A stretch of 64,000 bases of DNA from Bradyrhizobium nitroreducens (GCF_002776695.1 NZ_LFJC01000003.1:7105494-7169493); one strand, 5' to 3'. Counted from the stretch's first letter, positions 28,616 through 37,527 are shown. A program made the numbers and translations. The notes: a model not told the origin generated them from the sequence alone.

Positions 28616-29752
28616 ATGAAGTGGCTGCGAATCAGCACAGCGTTGACCGGTATTGCGGCGTGCAGCTTCCTGCTCGCGCAGGTGGCGCCGCATGCTCGCG
28701 AGGCCGGCGCGATCCTCGCCGCCCGGGATGATCCGGCGGCGCTCTCCGAGCTCAAGCTCGATTCATTGCTGCGGCAGAATGACCGCCTGATTCAGGACAA
28801 TATCGAGGCCGCGCTCGCCGCCGGCGATGCCGATCTCGCCGACAGCTTTGTCGCGCTGGCGCGTGACCGCAACATCGCGCTGCCCGACGACCTCCTTGCC
28901 CGCGTCGGCGACGCGGTCAAGGCCGAAGCGTCCACCTCGCACTTCGCCAAGCGGTTCGCCACCGGCCTCGTCACCGGCAATGCGGACGATGTCGCGAGCC
29001 TCTCGGGCACGGTGGCCGGCGATCTCTTCGTGATCGGCGACATCCGCGACGTGGTGCGCGAGGGCAAGCATCTGGCCATGGGCGAGGACACCGACCGCCT
29101 CGTGCTCGGCCTTGCGGCCGCAGGCCTTGCCGTGACCGCGGCGACCTACGTCTCCGTCGGTGGCGCGGCGCCCGTGCGCGCCGGACTGACGCTGGTAAAG
29201 GATGCGCGGAAAGTCGGTCGGCTCGGCGAAGGGCTCGCGGTCTGGGCCGGCCGTTCCGCGCGCGAGGTCGTCGACGCGCCGATGCTCCAGAATGCGGTCG
29301 CCAAGGGTTCGGTGTTCCGCCCGGGCGAGACGGTGGGCGCGATCAAGGCCGCGTTCCGCGCCGAGAAGGCCGGGGCGCTGGTGCGGCTCGGCAAGGACGT
29401 GACGCGGGTCGCCGAGAAGACCGGCACGCGCGGGGCGATGGATAGCTTGCGCATCGCCGAAGGTCCGAAGGACGTTGCACGCGCGGCGCGGCTTGCGGAA
29501 GCGCAAGGAAGCAAGACGCGCGCGATCATGAAGCTGCTCGGACGCGGCGCGCTGCTGCTCGTCGGAGGCATGTTCGATCTGGCGATGGCGCTGTTCGGCG
29601 CGGCGCTGACGCTGTTCGGCCTGTTATCCTCGATCAAGGCGACCACCGAACGCTTGACCCAGGCCTGGTGCGATCGCAAGAGAGCGCGGCGGCTCCGCCG
29701 GGCGCGGATCGCAGCCGAGGCCGCTCTGGCGGATGCGGCCGTCCCCGCCTGA
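28616..29752 (+). CDS. Uncharacterised alanine-rich membrane-anchored protein
   Basis: A 378-residue protein beginning with a signal anchor (WLRISTALTGIAACSFLLAQ). A helical soluble region (about 40-160) is followed by a hydrophobic segment at about 162-185 (VLGLAAAGLAVTAATYVSVG), a basic helical stretch, and a long hydrophobic block near 310-340 (GALLLVGGMFDLAMALFGAA) before a highly basic tail (CDRKRARRLRRARIA). I recognise no family. The alternation of amphipathic helices and C-terminal hydrophobic hairpin recalls pore-forming or membrane-bending proteins, but this is only an impression. ATG at 28616 is chosen because the preceding 71 codons lack a ribosome-binding site and a coding-like pattern. 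Confidence 0.7.
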   Translation: MKWLRISTALTGIAACSFLLAQVAPHAREAGAILAARDDPAALSELKLDSLLRQNDRLIQDNIEAALAAGDADLADSFVALARDRNIALPDDLLARVGDAVKAEASTSHFAKRFATGLVTGNADDVASLSGTVAGDLFVIGDIRDVVREGKHLAMGEDTDRLVLGLAAAGLAVTAATYVSVGGAAPVRAGLTLVKDARKVGRLGEGLAVWAGRSAREVVDAPMLQNAVAKGSVFRPGETVGAIKAAFRAEKAGALVRLGKDVTRVAEKTGTRGAMDSLRIAEGPKDVARAARLAEAQGSKTRAIMKLLGRGALLLVGGMFDLAMALFGAALTLFGLLSSIKATTERLTQAWCDRKRARRLRRARIAAEAALADAAVPA

Positions 29753-29799
29753 CCCGCGGGCGGACCGGGTCACATCGTCGTCGCTTTGGGCTATTGTTT

Positions 29800-29848
29800 G
29801 AGCATGATGTTGCCGGAAAACCGCTGCACTGTTTTCCGGATCGTGCTC
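29800..29848. repeat. REP-like rhizobial inverted repeat
   Basis: A 49-base palindrome with ends GAGCATGAT / ATCGTGCTC and inner arms CCGGAAAAC / GTTTTCCGG. This is the compact GAGCATGATC-type element scattered through Bradyrhizobiaceae genomes. It could also act as a bidirectional terminator between the two genes here. Confidence 0.7.
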
Positions 29849-29886
29849 TAAGATCGACCCATCCCCCACAAGACCTCACGGAACTG

Positions 29887-30645
29887 ATGATGCCGAGCTT
29901 TCACAACGGCGCCGTTGAAATTGCCTATCTCGACGAAGGCGAGGGCGAGCCGATCATCCTGGTGCACGGCTTTGCCTCCAGCAAGAACGTGAACTGGGTC
30001 TATCCGACCTGGGTCTCGGAGCTGCGCAAGAACGGCCGCCGCGTCATCGCGCTCGACAATCGCGGCCATGGCGAAAGCGCAAAGCTCTACGATCCCGCGC
30101 AATATTCGATTCCCGTGATGGCCGGCGACGTGCTCGCGCTGATGGATCATCTCGCCATCCCGCAGGCCGACATCATGGGCTATTCGATGGGTGGGCGGAT
30201 GACGGCCTGGCTCTCTCTCAACGAGCCGCAGCGCCTGCGCTCGGCGATCCTCGGCGGCATCGGCATCGGCGGCCTGATCGAGGGCACCGGCCCCGGCGAG
30301 AACGTCGCCGAGGCGCTGGAGGCACCTGCGCTCGACGACGTCACCGATCCCGTCGGCCGAACCTTTCGTGCGTTCGCCGACCAGACCCGCTCCGACCGCA
30401 AAGCGCTTGCCGCCTGCCTGCGCGGCACGCGCGACCTCATGACCAGGGACGAAGCCGCACGCATCGACGTGCCCGTGCTGATCGCGGTCGGCTCGACCGA
30501 CGATGTCGCCGGAAGCGCGAGCGCGCTCGGCGAAATCATCCCCGGCTCCGAAGTGCTCGACATCCCGAACCGCGACCACATGCGCGCGGTCGGCGACAAG
30601 GTCTACAAATCAGGCGTGCTGGACTTCCTGTCGCGGCGGGGGTGA
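29887..30645 (+). CDS. Alpha/beta-fold hydrolase
   Basis: A 252-residue alpha/beta hydrolase. The oxyanion region is LVHGFASS, the strand-loop ALDNRGHGES is typical, and the nucleophile elbow GYSMGG places Ser100. The acidic residue is likely in the VGSTDD segment and the histidine in NRDHM near the C-terminus. There is no signal peptide, so it is a cytoplasmic esterase, lipase or C-C hydrolase of unknown substrate. Two ATG codons in tandem at 29887 and 29890 are possible starts. It is convergent with the LysR gene and follows a REP-like repeat. Confidence 0.9.
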   Translation: MMPSFHNGAVEIAYLDEGEGEPIILVHGFASSKNVNWVYPTWVSELRKNGRRVIALDNRGHGESAKLYDPAQYSIPVMAGDVLALMDHLAIPQADIMGYSMGGRMTAWLSLNEPQRLRSAILGGIGIGGLIEGTGPGENVAEALEAPALDDVTDPVGRTFRAFADQTRSDRKALAACLRGTRDLMTRDEAARIDVPVLIAVGSTDDVAGSASALGEIIPGSEVLDIPNRDHMRAVGDKVYKSGVLDFLSRRG

Positions 30646-30704
30646 GGCGGCAAAGAGCCAAGAGGCTCGTCGCTACTCATCTGATTTCGCTGTCGCCCGC
30701 TGCC

Positions 30705-31640
30705 TCACACCGCCTTGTCGCTGAACGCGGCGGGTAGCGTGGCGAGGAACGACATGACGCGCTGTGTGCGCAGGGGCGGGCGGCGGCCGGAGGGGCGCAG
30801 CATCCACAGGGGTTCTCCCGACGCGCGCCAGGGCGCCAGCACTTCGACCAGCCGGCCGGCGCGAAGGTCTTCGTTGACGAGCCACGTCGGTCCCCAGCCG
30901 ATCCCAAACCCATTCGCGATCAAGGCGAGCGAAGCGTGCGCGTCGTCGCAAATGTGCTTGGGCTTGGGCGTGACGCGAACGGGTGCTTTGCTGCGCGGGT
31001 CGGCGAAGCGCCAGGTGAGGATCTGACCGGTCGCGGGATTGCGGAAGCCGACATGGTCGTGCGCGGAAAGCTCGTCAGGAGTCGTTGGCGCGCCGCGCGC
31101 CTTCAAATAGGCAGGCGAGGCGCAAGCGATCCAGGAGAACGTGCAAAGCCGCCGCGCCTGATGGCCGGGCGCGCGGTCGAGGGGCCCTGAGCGGATCGCG
31201 ATGTCGACGCCTTCCGCCGCGAGATCGAGAATCTCGTTGCGGAATTTGACCTCGATCTCGATTTCCGGCCGTTCCCGCAGGAACGCCGGCAGTCGCGGCA
31301 GGATGCAGGCGCGCGCGAACGAGGCGGGGGCGGTCACGCGCACCCGTCCGCCATCGTCGCGCGCGACTTCGCCGAGCGCGGATTGGACACGGGCGAGACT
31401 TTCGACCAACGCGCGTCCAGCCGCCATCAGCCTGTCGCCCTCTTCGGTCAGCGCCAGCGAATGGGTGGAGCGATGCAAAAGCCGCAACCCGTGAGCCTTT
31501 TCGAAGCGGGCGACCGCCTTGGACATCGCCGAGGTGGTCGTCCCCGCCCGCCGCGCGGCTTCAGCGAAGGAGCCCGCCTCGACGACGCGGACGAAGGCGA
31601 GGAGACGCGAGAGGTCGGGAGGTAAAGTGGTTGTGGACAT
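30705..31640 (-). CDS. LysR family transcriptional regulator
   Basis: A 311-residue LysR regulator. The N-terminal winged helix (AFVRVVEAGSFAEAARRAGT then SAMSKAVARFEKAHGLRLLHR) is followed by an effector domain with the CrgA/DsdC-like segments GRVRVTAPASFARA and DIAIRSGPL. ATG at 31640 is preferred; a GTG at 31649 is also in frame. Both lie inside a near-palindrome, suggesting autoregulation. The divergent gene is the small DUF1330-like protein at 31749, the most likely target. Confidence 0.92.
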   Translation of the reverse strand: MSTTTLPPDLSRLLAFVRVVEAGSFAEAARRAGTTTSAMSKAVARFEKAHGLRLLHRSTHSLALTEEGDRLMAAGRALVESLARVQSALGEVARDDGGRVRVTAPASFARACILPRLPAFLRERPEIEIEVKFRNEILDLAAEGVDIAIRSGPLDRAPGHQARRLCTFSWIACASPAYLKARGAPTTPDELSAHDHVGFRNPATGQILTWRFADPRSKAPVRVTPKPKHICDDAHASLALIANGFGIGWGPTWLVNEDLRAGRLVEVLAPWRASGEPLWMLRPSGRRPPLRTQRVMSFLATLPAAFSDKAV

Positions 31641-31650
31641 ATAGTCCACA
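31632..31650. promoter_or_regulatory. Inverted repeat over the lysR start, candidate operator
   Basis: Perfect 7-base arms TGTGGAC / GTCCACA separated by ATATA, covering the lysR translation start. LysR proteins commonly bind T-N11-A type dyads near their own promoter. It is 99 bases from the divergent gene. Confidence 0.5.
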
Positions 31651-31748
31651 TAGTCATGGCTGCGCAGTCACTACAAGAGGCATTCCCTGACGGCTAAATC
31701 GGGAGCGTCAGTGGCGCATTCTGCGGCGCTGGAAACGCGGGAAGTCCC

Positions 31749-32162
31749 ATGAACCTCATCGAAATCACCCAGCAAGCCCTCGATGCCGCCGAGCGAGCGA
31801 TCCCACCGGGACAGCCGATCTACATGCTCAATCTGCTGCGCTATCGCGCCCAGGCGCATTACGAGGACGGATTCGACGCCGCGCCCTGCTCGGGCCGCGA
31901 AGCCTTTAATGAACGCTACAGGCCGGCATTCCGGCGTCTCGCGGCCGGGAAGCCGCTGGTGCGGATGTTTTCCGTCCCGGTGCTTGCGAGCCTCGTCGGC
32001 TCGCCAGTTGAGCGCTGGGACGAAGCGGCGATCAATGAATACGGCGATTTCGCCACCTTCCGCTCGATCGTCGAGACCGAGACTTACCAGCGCGAAGTCG
32101 CCCCGCATCGACACGCGGCGCTCGAGGATTTCCGGCTGTTCGCGCTCGCCAAGACGATGTGA
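31749..32162 (+). CDS. DUF1330-like small protein
   Basis: A 137-residue protein with the feel of the dimeric alpha-beta barrel (ABM/DUF1330) group: an opening QPIYMLNLLRYRAQAHY strand-helix, a central GREAFNERYRPAFRRLA helix, and YGDFATFRSIVETETYQ then RHAALEDFRLFALAK at the end. Such proteins are small cytoplasmic dimers, sometimes with monooxygenase or binding roles. ATG at 31749 has an upstream GGGAAGTCCC. It is divergent from LysR, so is probably its regulated partner. Its actual function is unknown. Confidence 0.8.
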   Translation: MNLIEITQQALDAAERAIPPGQPIYMLNLLRYRAQAHYEDGFDAAPCSGREAFNERYRPAFRRLAAGKPLVRMFSVPVLASLVGSPVERWDEAAINEYGDFATFRSIVETETYQREVAPHRHAALEDFRLFALAKTM

Positions 32163-32218
32163 ACGCGTTGAGGCGATGGCCGCCGCCTTCGCCTTGACTG
32201 AGCTTTAGCTTCAGGACG

Positions 32219-32309
32219 CGTAGGATGGGTTGAGCCCTTGCGAAACCCATCATGCTTCGTCAGCGACGAACGGAGTGATGGGTTTCGCTGCCGCTCTACC
32301 CATCCTACG
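32219..32309. repeat. 91-base palindromic repeat, GTAGGATGGGT family
   Basis: The ends CGTAGGATGGGT / ACCCATCCTACG are exact inverse complements, with inner arms CGAAACCCATCA / TGATGGGTTTCG. It lies between the DUF1330-like gene and the stop of the orphan gene at 32326. This is another palindromic family known to recur in bradyrhizobial genomes. Confidence 0.85.
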
Positions 32310-32325
32310 GGCTCATCCACTCCCT

Positions 32326-33426
32326 TCAGGTCTTCGCAGCGAGGACTGAATGCGCAAGATCGACAATCTCGGCACGAAGGTGGCTCTTCCCTACTCGGGG
32401 ATGCAACAACATCATCCCCCATGGGCTTGATCTCCCCACGTCCAACGAGTGAATGAGTGATAGACCAGCTGAGTTACCGAAGACTTTTGTCATCTCTTCC
32501 ATACGTTGAGCAAGAACTTTAGAGTTTGCCGCGACAGCATAACGGAGCTGGTACATCCCAGACTTCCGCATTGAAGCAAGAATAAGCGGTCCATATTCTC
32601 CCGGTGGGGGCACCTTGCTCGCAAGCACTTGGCTTACCAAACCGAACCAGTAGAGGTCAGCGAATGTGAGGTCGACTGAAATGCGGCCGACTTCTTCTCT
32701 GTCCATATCATGACCTCGGATGGCGCTAAATGACGCCTGAACGTAGGTCTCCATACTCTTGAGAAACGGAAGCACGTCATGCTCCGACACTCGCGAAGGT
32801 AGCCGCATGAGCGGATCCACGTTGCTCAACGCAAATCGCACCAAGGCCATCTCCTGGCTTTGTTGAAGGTGCATCGCGCCGACGAGGCGGCCGTCGCTCA
32901 TGCGACCCCCAAATTGATGCAAATGCGATAACCAATAAACAATCTCTCGGGGGCCGCCACCTGATCTTGCCAGCTCAAGGAGTGCTCTCTCCGTCACAGT
33001 TGCACATGCGGCAAGCTTCCGCCGGCTGTTGCGTTGCACTTCATCACTGTGAAATTCGCACCACGTCTCCCCGCCGCCGATGACGGAAAGGCCCACTATG
33101 TGGTCGATATCCGAAAAAGCTATTTGAAATCGGCTTTGCCCCGATGCGCCGTGAGAAGAGCCGACAACCTGTCGCCCGGCGCTCCATTTTCCCAGCCAAC
33201 GTCGAAGCTGTCTCAGGTTGTGCCTTACCTTCTTGTCGTACCCGTGTACGGATCGCCTCATGTACATGAGAATGACGCACCGATCCGCGTACCAGATTAA
33301 ATCTGCCGGCTCTTCGGAGGCGCTCGTTTTCTCCGGTTGAAACAGCGCATGAGGTCCGAGTATTCGGGCGGAGAAGTTGAATATCAGCTCCTCCTGAACT
33401 GAAGCAAAGGATCTATTTGGCTGCAT
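32326..33426 (-). CDS. Orphan protein of unknown function, lower-GC
   Basis: A 366-residue soluble protein with no recognised domain. Its codon use and base composition are less GC-rich than its neighbours, suggesting acquisition. The N-terminus shows SVQEELIFNF, then PADLIWYADRCVILMYMRRS and HNLRQLRRWLGKW. That is the beta-beta-alpha order of uncharacterised PD-(D/E)xK-like nuclease domains (Glu, then Asp, then a strand normally ending in a lysine), but the usual E-x-K is replaced by MYMRR, so it may be inactive or unrelated. The middle holds WCEFHSDEVQ and many aromatic residues. ATG at 33426. It is flanked by a palindromic repeat and a long non-coding stretch, and has no operon partner. 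Confidence 0.75.
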   Translation of the reverse strand: MQPNRSFASVQEELIFNFSARILGPHALFQPEKTSASEEPADLIWYADRCVILMYMRRSVHGYDKKVRHNLRQLRRWLGKWSAGRQVVGSSHGASGQSRFQIAFSDIDHIVGLSVIGGGETWCEFHSDEVQRNSRRKLAACATVTERALLELARSGGGPREIVYWLSHLHQFGGRMSDGRLVGAMHLQQSQEMALVRFALSNVDPLMRLPSRVSEHDVLPFLKSMETYVQASFSAIRGHDMDREEVGRISVDLTFADLYWFGLVSQVLASKVPPPGEYGPLILASMRKSGMYQLRYAVAANSKVLAQRMEEMTKVFGNSAGLSLIHSLDVGRSSPWGMMLLHPRVGKSHLRAEIVDLAHSVLAAKT

Positions 33427-33667
33427 AGTGCCAGTTTAGAGAACCAGCGACGGCAGTCCACTCCGTTTAAGGGCACGCATTTTGTAATGTCCGGATCGGA
33501 TCACGAGCGGACGTGTGAGCGGGCGGCTCGAGTCCGCCAAGGGCTGTCATAGGACTCGAATTCTTCGCGAGGTTGATAGGCTGTTGAACGCCGAGTTCTG
33601 AGCGTTCCTTTTTGGTGAATGTGATCGCTTCTCGGGCCAAGCCAAGCGATGCCTCTTCATCCCACTT

Positions 33668-35026
33668 TCACCCGGCCTTGCCGTCCTCCCCAAACCGCCT
33701 TGCCGCCGCCATCAGCACCACGAACGTCGCGACCCACACCATCCGCGCGCCGTAGCGGTCGTGCGGGCCCGAGATCACGCCGCAGATGAAGGCGTTGCCG
33801 AGCAGGGCCAGCGTCACGGTCGCTGCCAGCAGCGTCAGATCGTCCAGCCGGCGGTTTGCGAGCGCATGGCCGAGCAGTGCCACCAGCGCCAGCATCGAGG
33901 CCAGCGCGACGGGGACATGCAGCCAGTTGACGTCGTCGAAATTGATGTCCCAGTGCTGCTGTCGCGCCGCGCGCATCGGCGCGACCTGCGAAGGCACGTA
34001 GCGCTCGATGATGCCGTAGGTGTGCGGGATCCAGCCATTGGTGCCTTCGCCGGTCGCGACATGCAGCAATTGCTGGCCCATCGCCCGCAGCGCCGCGCCG
34101 GCCTGCCAGGCCGGATAATCCTTCAGCGACTCCACGACGATGGTACCCATCTCGTCGTTGAGCCCATCGAAGCGGCCGAGCGTGTTGAACATGCTGTTGC
34201 CCCACAGGAATTCGTCGGCGGTCGCCGGCAATTCGTTGCGATAGGGACAGAGCTTGAATCTCTCGCGCGGGCAATGATCGCTGAGGTAACGCGCGACGAT
34301 GCCGTCCTGCATCATGCGGCCGAAGGCGACGCCGTAGCCGCCGGGCGTCCAGGCCAGCTTGCCGGACAGCGCATAATTCGCCGAGAGCAGCATCAGGCTG
34401 CCCGCGACGATGGTGAGGCTGGCCTGCGCCAATCCGGCGAGCGGGAGGCGCTGCTTGAGAAACGGCCGTGCCATCCAGCCCGCGACGCAGAGGCCGAGCA
34501 GCACGCCGAGCGTGGCGCTGTGGGTTGCCGCGGCGAAGGCGGTGAAGACGAACAGTGCGATCTTCTCCAGCGTCGAGGTGCGGCTTGCGCCCACAATCAG
34601 CAGGAACAGCGATAGAACCGAAAGCCCGGCAAAGATGTCGGTGAGCAGCATGCTCGCGAGCCAGGGCAGGGCGGTCGACAGGATCAGCGACAGGCAAATG
34701 GCAACGAAGCGGAAAGTCTGCATCAATCCGAGCACGCGCAGCGTCAGCTGCAACAGCCACAACGTCGCCAGTGACTGGATTGCGAGGTTGATCCAGAAGC
34801 CGGAGCTCTCGCCAAGATGCAGATAGAGGCCGAACACGGTGGAGCGGCTGGGGACGAGATAGCCCTCGTACCAGCGCGCCAAGTAGCCGCCCGTGTCCCA
34901 CTGCAACAGCGGATAGCCGTTCCAGAACGCCGGCGCGATCATCAGCATCGGCATGGCCATCGCTGCCAGCAGCCAGAGCGGGCTCGCGGCGCGCGTGCGC
35001 CGATGATCGGTGGTGGTGATGGTCAA
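33668..35026 (-). CDS. Polytopic membrane protein, function unknown
   Basis: A 452-residue inner-membrane protein with about nine hydrophobic segments. The loop after TM1 contains LLQWDTGGYLARWYEGY, an acidic loop like those of GT-C transferases. A long periplasmic loop of roughly 120 residues (about 245-365) carries CPRERFKLCPYRNELP, where two cysteines could pair. The start is TTG at 35026, supported by CGGAG 6 bases upstream; the next ATG (about residue 23) would cut into TM1. It has no clear functional neighbour. The family is not recognised. Confidence 0.72.
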   Translation of the reverse strand: MTITTTDHRRTRAASPLWLLAAMAMPMLMIAPAFWNGYPLLQWDTGGYLARWYEGYLVPSRSTVFGLYLHLGESSGFWINLAIQSLATLWLLQLTLRVLGLMQTFRFVAICLSLILSTALPWLASMLLTDIFAGLSVLSLFLLIVGASRTSTLEKIALFVFTAFAAATHSATLGVLLGLCVAGWMARPFLKQRLPLAGLAQASLTIVAGSLMLLSANYALSGKLAWTPGGYGVAFGRMMQDGIVARYLSDHCPRERFKLCPYRNELPATADEFLWGNSMFNTLGRFDGLNDEMGTIVVESLKDYPAWQAGAALRAMGQQLLHVATGEGTNGWIPHTYGIIERYVPSQVAPMRAARQQHWDINFDDVNWLHVPVALASMLALVALLGHALANRRLDDLTLLAATVTLALLGNAFICGVISGPHDRYGARMVWVATFVVLMAAARRFGEDGKAG

Positions 35027-35316
35027 ATCCGCTCCGTCGTCCCTCGGACCCTGTTCGCAATAACCGTTGAGACGGAATTCACCAATAGTTTGGAGCCGCC
35101 CCGCTTGAATTTGGCAAAACTCTGACCACTTTGAGCCAACCTCGCCGCTTGGGGGCGTCAGAAGAAACCGTGGTGTTTCAACATCTTGACGTGCTTTCGC
35201 GACGCAAGGTGCTGTTCACTCTCAGGCAAGCCCGATAGGGCTTTGTCGCCTAGACTATGCTATAAGGCCGGTCAAACGAGCCCCATTCGCAAGGGCAAAT
35301 CCCAAAGAGCAAATCT

Positions 35317-36141
35317 ATGGCAATGCATCAAGTCAATCCGGGAGGAAAGCTCGCATCGCTCGATCCGATCTGGGATCGGATCCGGGGCGAAGCGGAGGAC
35401 ATCGTCCGTCGCGAGCCGGAGCTTGCGACCTTCATCTATTCGTCGGTGCTGCATCACAGCCGCCTGGAAGATTCGGTCGTCCACCGCGTCGCCGAGCGGC
35501 TCGATCATTCCGCGCTGTCGGGCGACCTGGTGCGCCAGGCCTATATGGACGCGCTGCGCGACGATCCTGACATCGGCAACGCCTTCCGCGCCGATCTCGT
35601 CGCCGTCTACGACCGCGATCCCGCCACCTCGCGCTTCATCGACCCCTTGCTCTACTTCAAGGGCTTTCACGCCATCCAGACCCATCGCCTCGCGCACTGG
35701 CTCTGGCTGAGGGGCCGCAAGGATTTCTCGTATTATCTGCAGAGCCGCGCCTCCGCGGTGTTCCAGACCGACATCAATCCCGCCGCACGCATCGGCCGAG
35801 GCATCTTCCTCGACCACGCCACCGGCTTCGTCTGCGGCGAGACGGCGGTGATCGAGGACGACGTCTCGATCCTGCATGGCGTCACGCTCGGCGGCACCGG
35901 CAAGGAGAACGAGGATCGTCATCCGAAGATCCGACACGGCGTCTTGATCGGCGCGGGTGCAAAGATCCTCGGCAACATCGAGATTGGCCATTGTGCGCGC
36001 ATCGCCGCCGGCTCGGTCGTGGTCAAGCCCGTGCCGCACAATGTCACGGTCGCGGGCGTGCCGGCCAAGATCGTCGGCGAGGCCGGCTGCGCCGAGCCGT
36101 CGCGCACCATGGATCAGATGATCAACGCGATGGGGCTCTGA
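35317..36141 (+). CDS. cysE: Serine O-acetyltransferase
   Basis: A 274-residue CysE, which makes O-acetyl-L-serine from serine and acetyl-CoA, the first step of cysteine synthesis. The helical N-terminal domain (about 10-130, including DPATSRFIDPLLYFKGFHA) is followed by the left-handed hexapeptide helix. Active-site segments are FLDHATGFVCGET with the catalytic Asp/His, GVTLGGTGKEN and RHPKIRHGVLIGAGA. The length is normal for the SAT-type family and the C-terminal tail ends MDQMINAMGL. ATG at 35317. It is followed 123 bases later by the DUF3126 gene, a pairing seen often in rhizobia. No cysteine-specific operator was recognised upstream. Confidence 0.95.
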   Translation: MAMHQVNPGGKLASLDPIWDRIRGEAEDIVRREPELATFIYSSVLHHSRLEDSVVHRVAERLDHSALSGDLVRQAYMDALRDDPDIGNAFRADLVAVYDRDPATSRFIDPLLYFKGFHAIQTHRLAHWLWLRGRKDFSYYLQSRASAVFQTDINPAARIGRGIFLDHATGFVCGETAVIEDDVSILHGVTLGGTGKENEDRHPKIRHGVLIGAGAKILGNIEIGHCARIAAGSVVVKPVPHNVTVAGVPAKIVGEAGCAEPSRTMDQMINAMGL

Positions 36142-36264
36142 GCTCGCGTGCAAGGGCCGGGTTTTCCGGCCCTTTTCATCCCCCGAATTCTTTGGCAATT
36201 CATGCTGGCGGTTCGTCGCGTCTCGTCCTAAAACCCGCCGACCATTTTCGATCGGAGACTTGCC

Positions 36265-36483
36265 GTGGACGTCAAAGAAGTCAGAAAGTTGGATGCGTAT
36301 CTGAAGCGCGTATTCGGCAATCCCAAGATCCGCGTCGTGCCGCGGCCGAAGAAGGACGATTCCGCCGAAGTCTATATCGGCGAGGAATTCATCGGCGTGC
36401 TCTTCGTCGACGACGAGGACGATGATCGCTCGTTCCAGTTCCAGATGGCGATCCTGGAGGACGATCTGGTCGATCAGGAATAG
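36265..36483 (+). CDS. DUF3126 family protein
   Basis: A 72-residue acidic protein. The core NPKIRVVPRPKKDDSAEVYI then EEFIGVLFVDDEDDDRSFQ is that of the alphaproteobacterial DUF3126 family, here at full length. No catalytic feature is known. The GTG start at 36265 follows GGAGAC. The gene commonly neighbours cysE in related genomes, which suggests a link to sulfur metabolism but does not establish one. Confidence 0.9.
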   Translation: MDVKEVRKLDAYLKRVFGNPKIRVVPRPKKDDSAEVYIGEEFIGVLFVDDEDDDRSFQFQMAILEDDLVDQE

Positions 36484-36507
36484 GAGTTACGCAAGGCCGT
36501 TCGGCTT

Positions 36508-36643
36508 CGTGCCCCGGACGCAGCGCAGCGCCTCTTCGGCGGTGCGCTGCAGGGCCGGGGCCCATGCGGCGGCGGAGCGCGGCGCCTTCTGGGTCCCGGC
36601 TCTGCGCAGCAGCGTAAGAACGCTGCAGCGCGTCCGGGACACG
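36508..36643. repeat. 136-base GC-rich inverted repeat, CCCCGGACGCAGCG family
   Basis: The outer arms CGTGCCCCGGACGCAGCGC and CGTCCGGGACACG are inversely related, with internal copies GTGCGCTGCAGGGCCGGG and CCCGGCTCTGCGC. It fills most of the 336-base gap between DUF3126 and the next gene. The rest of the gap (36644-36819) holds a short GCAGCTTCGCTGCG hairpin and no coding sequence that I can support. Confidence 0.7.
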
Positions 36644-36819
36644 CACCGAAGATCAGGCGCGCTCTTCTCATGACGAACAGCAGCTTCGCTGCGCTCCCAT
36701 GACGACATCAAAGCCCTAGATTCGACTTCGAAAAATACGAACGATCACAGGCGCTTGGCTACTGTGCATGGGGTTGTTTTCGCAATTTTTGCATCGAGCG
36801 CGTGGCCTCGAGGCCCAGC

Positions 36820-37527
36820 TCAGCCCTTCGGTCCGCGCAGCTGCGCCGTCAGCCGGTCCATCGCCTCCGCCGCCTCGCGCCATTGCGACAGCCAGCTTCG
36901 TGGAAAGCGGAAGGTGAGGTCGGCGCCGCCGACGCGGCGCTCGGAGAGGCACATCCCGGGCGTCGCGGCATCGCGGGTGCAGCGCGCGGTCAGTGCCGGG
37001 CTTGCTGCGGAATAGAGATCCTCGTTGCCGTAGGGCGTATCGGCGCGGAACATCCGCATCGTCAATCCGTCCGCGGGCGTCGCCGCGGCCTGGTCGAGAT
37101 AGCGCGGATAGATCGTGGCTGTGCGCTGCTCGGGCGAGAGCGCATCGTGATGCGCCGCGATCGACAGGAAGATGCGGTCGATCGATTGCACCGCCGCCTC
37201 CACGGTGTCGGCGGTGACGTGCTTCGGCGCGCCGGGCGGCTCCAGCGAGGGATAGAGGAAGTCGAGATCGATGCGCTCCTGCGGCCCGGAGTGACGCTGG
37301 ATCTTCATGCGGATCGCCGTCACCGGCAGGTTGAACAGCGTGCCGCCGACGCTGACCGGCAGCTTGTCGGGAGCGTTCGCGCCGCCCGAGCCCCAGGTCG
37401 GCCACAACAGATAGGCGACCAGTGCGACCGCGCTCATCGCCGCCAGGCTGCCGAGCACGATCGGCACGACATGCGCGCGGGTGCGCGTGCGTGGGGATCC
37501 GAGGGGAGCTGCCGAAAACATCGTCAT
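36820..37527 (-). CDS. Single-pass membrane protein, function unknown
   Basis: A 235-residue protein with one transmembrane helix near the N-terminus (VVPIVLGSLAAMSAVALVAYLLW, about residues 20-42) and a periplasmic C-terminal domain with two cysteines (LTARCTRDAATPGMC) that may pair, ending in a helical FPRSWLSQWREAAEAMDRL. The opening of the soluble part, KLPVSVGGTLFNLPVTAIRM, repeats as a recognisable block in rhizobial hypothetical proteins. ATG at 37527 is chosen; a GTG at 37590 would add 21 residues with no ribosome-binding site at either start. The gene stands alone and its role is unknown. Confidence 0.65.
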   Translation of the reverse strand: MTMFSAAPLGSPRTRTRAHVVPIVLGSLAAMSAVALVAYLLWPTWGSGGANAPDKLPVSVGGTLFNLPVTAIRMKIQRHSGPQERIDLDFLYPSLEPPGAPKHVTADTVEAAVQSIDRIFLSIAAHHDALSPEQRTATIYPRYLDQAAATPADGLTMRMFRADTPYGNEDLYSAASPALTARCTRDAATPGMCLSERRVGGADLTFRFPRSWLSQWREAAEAMDRLTAQLRGPKG

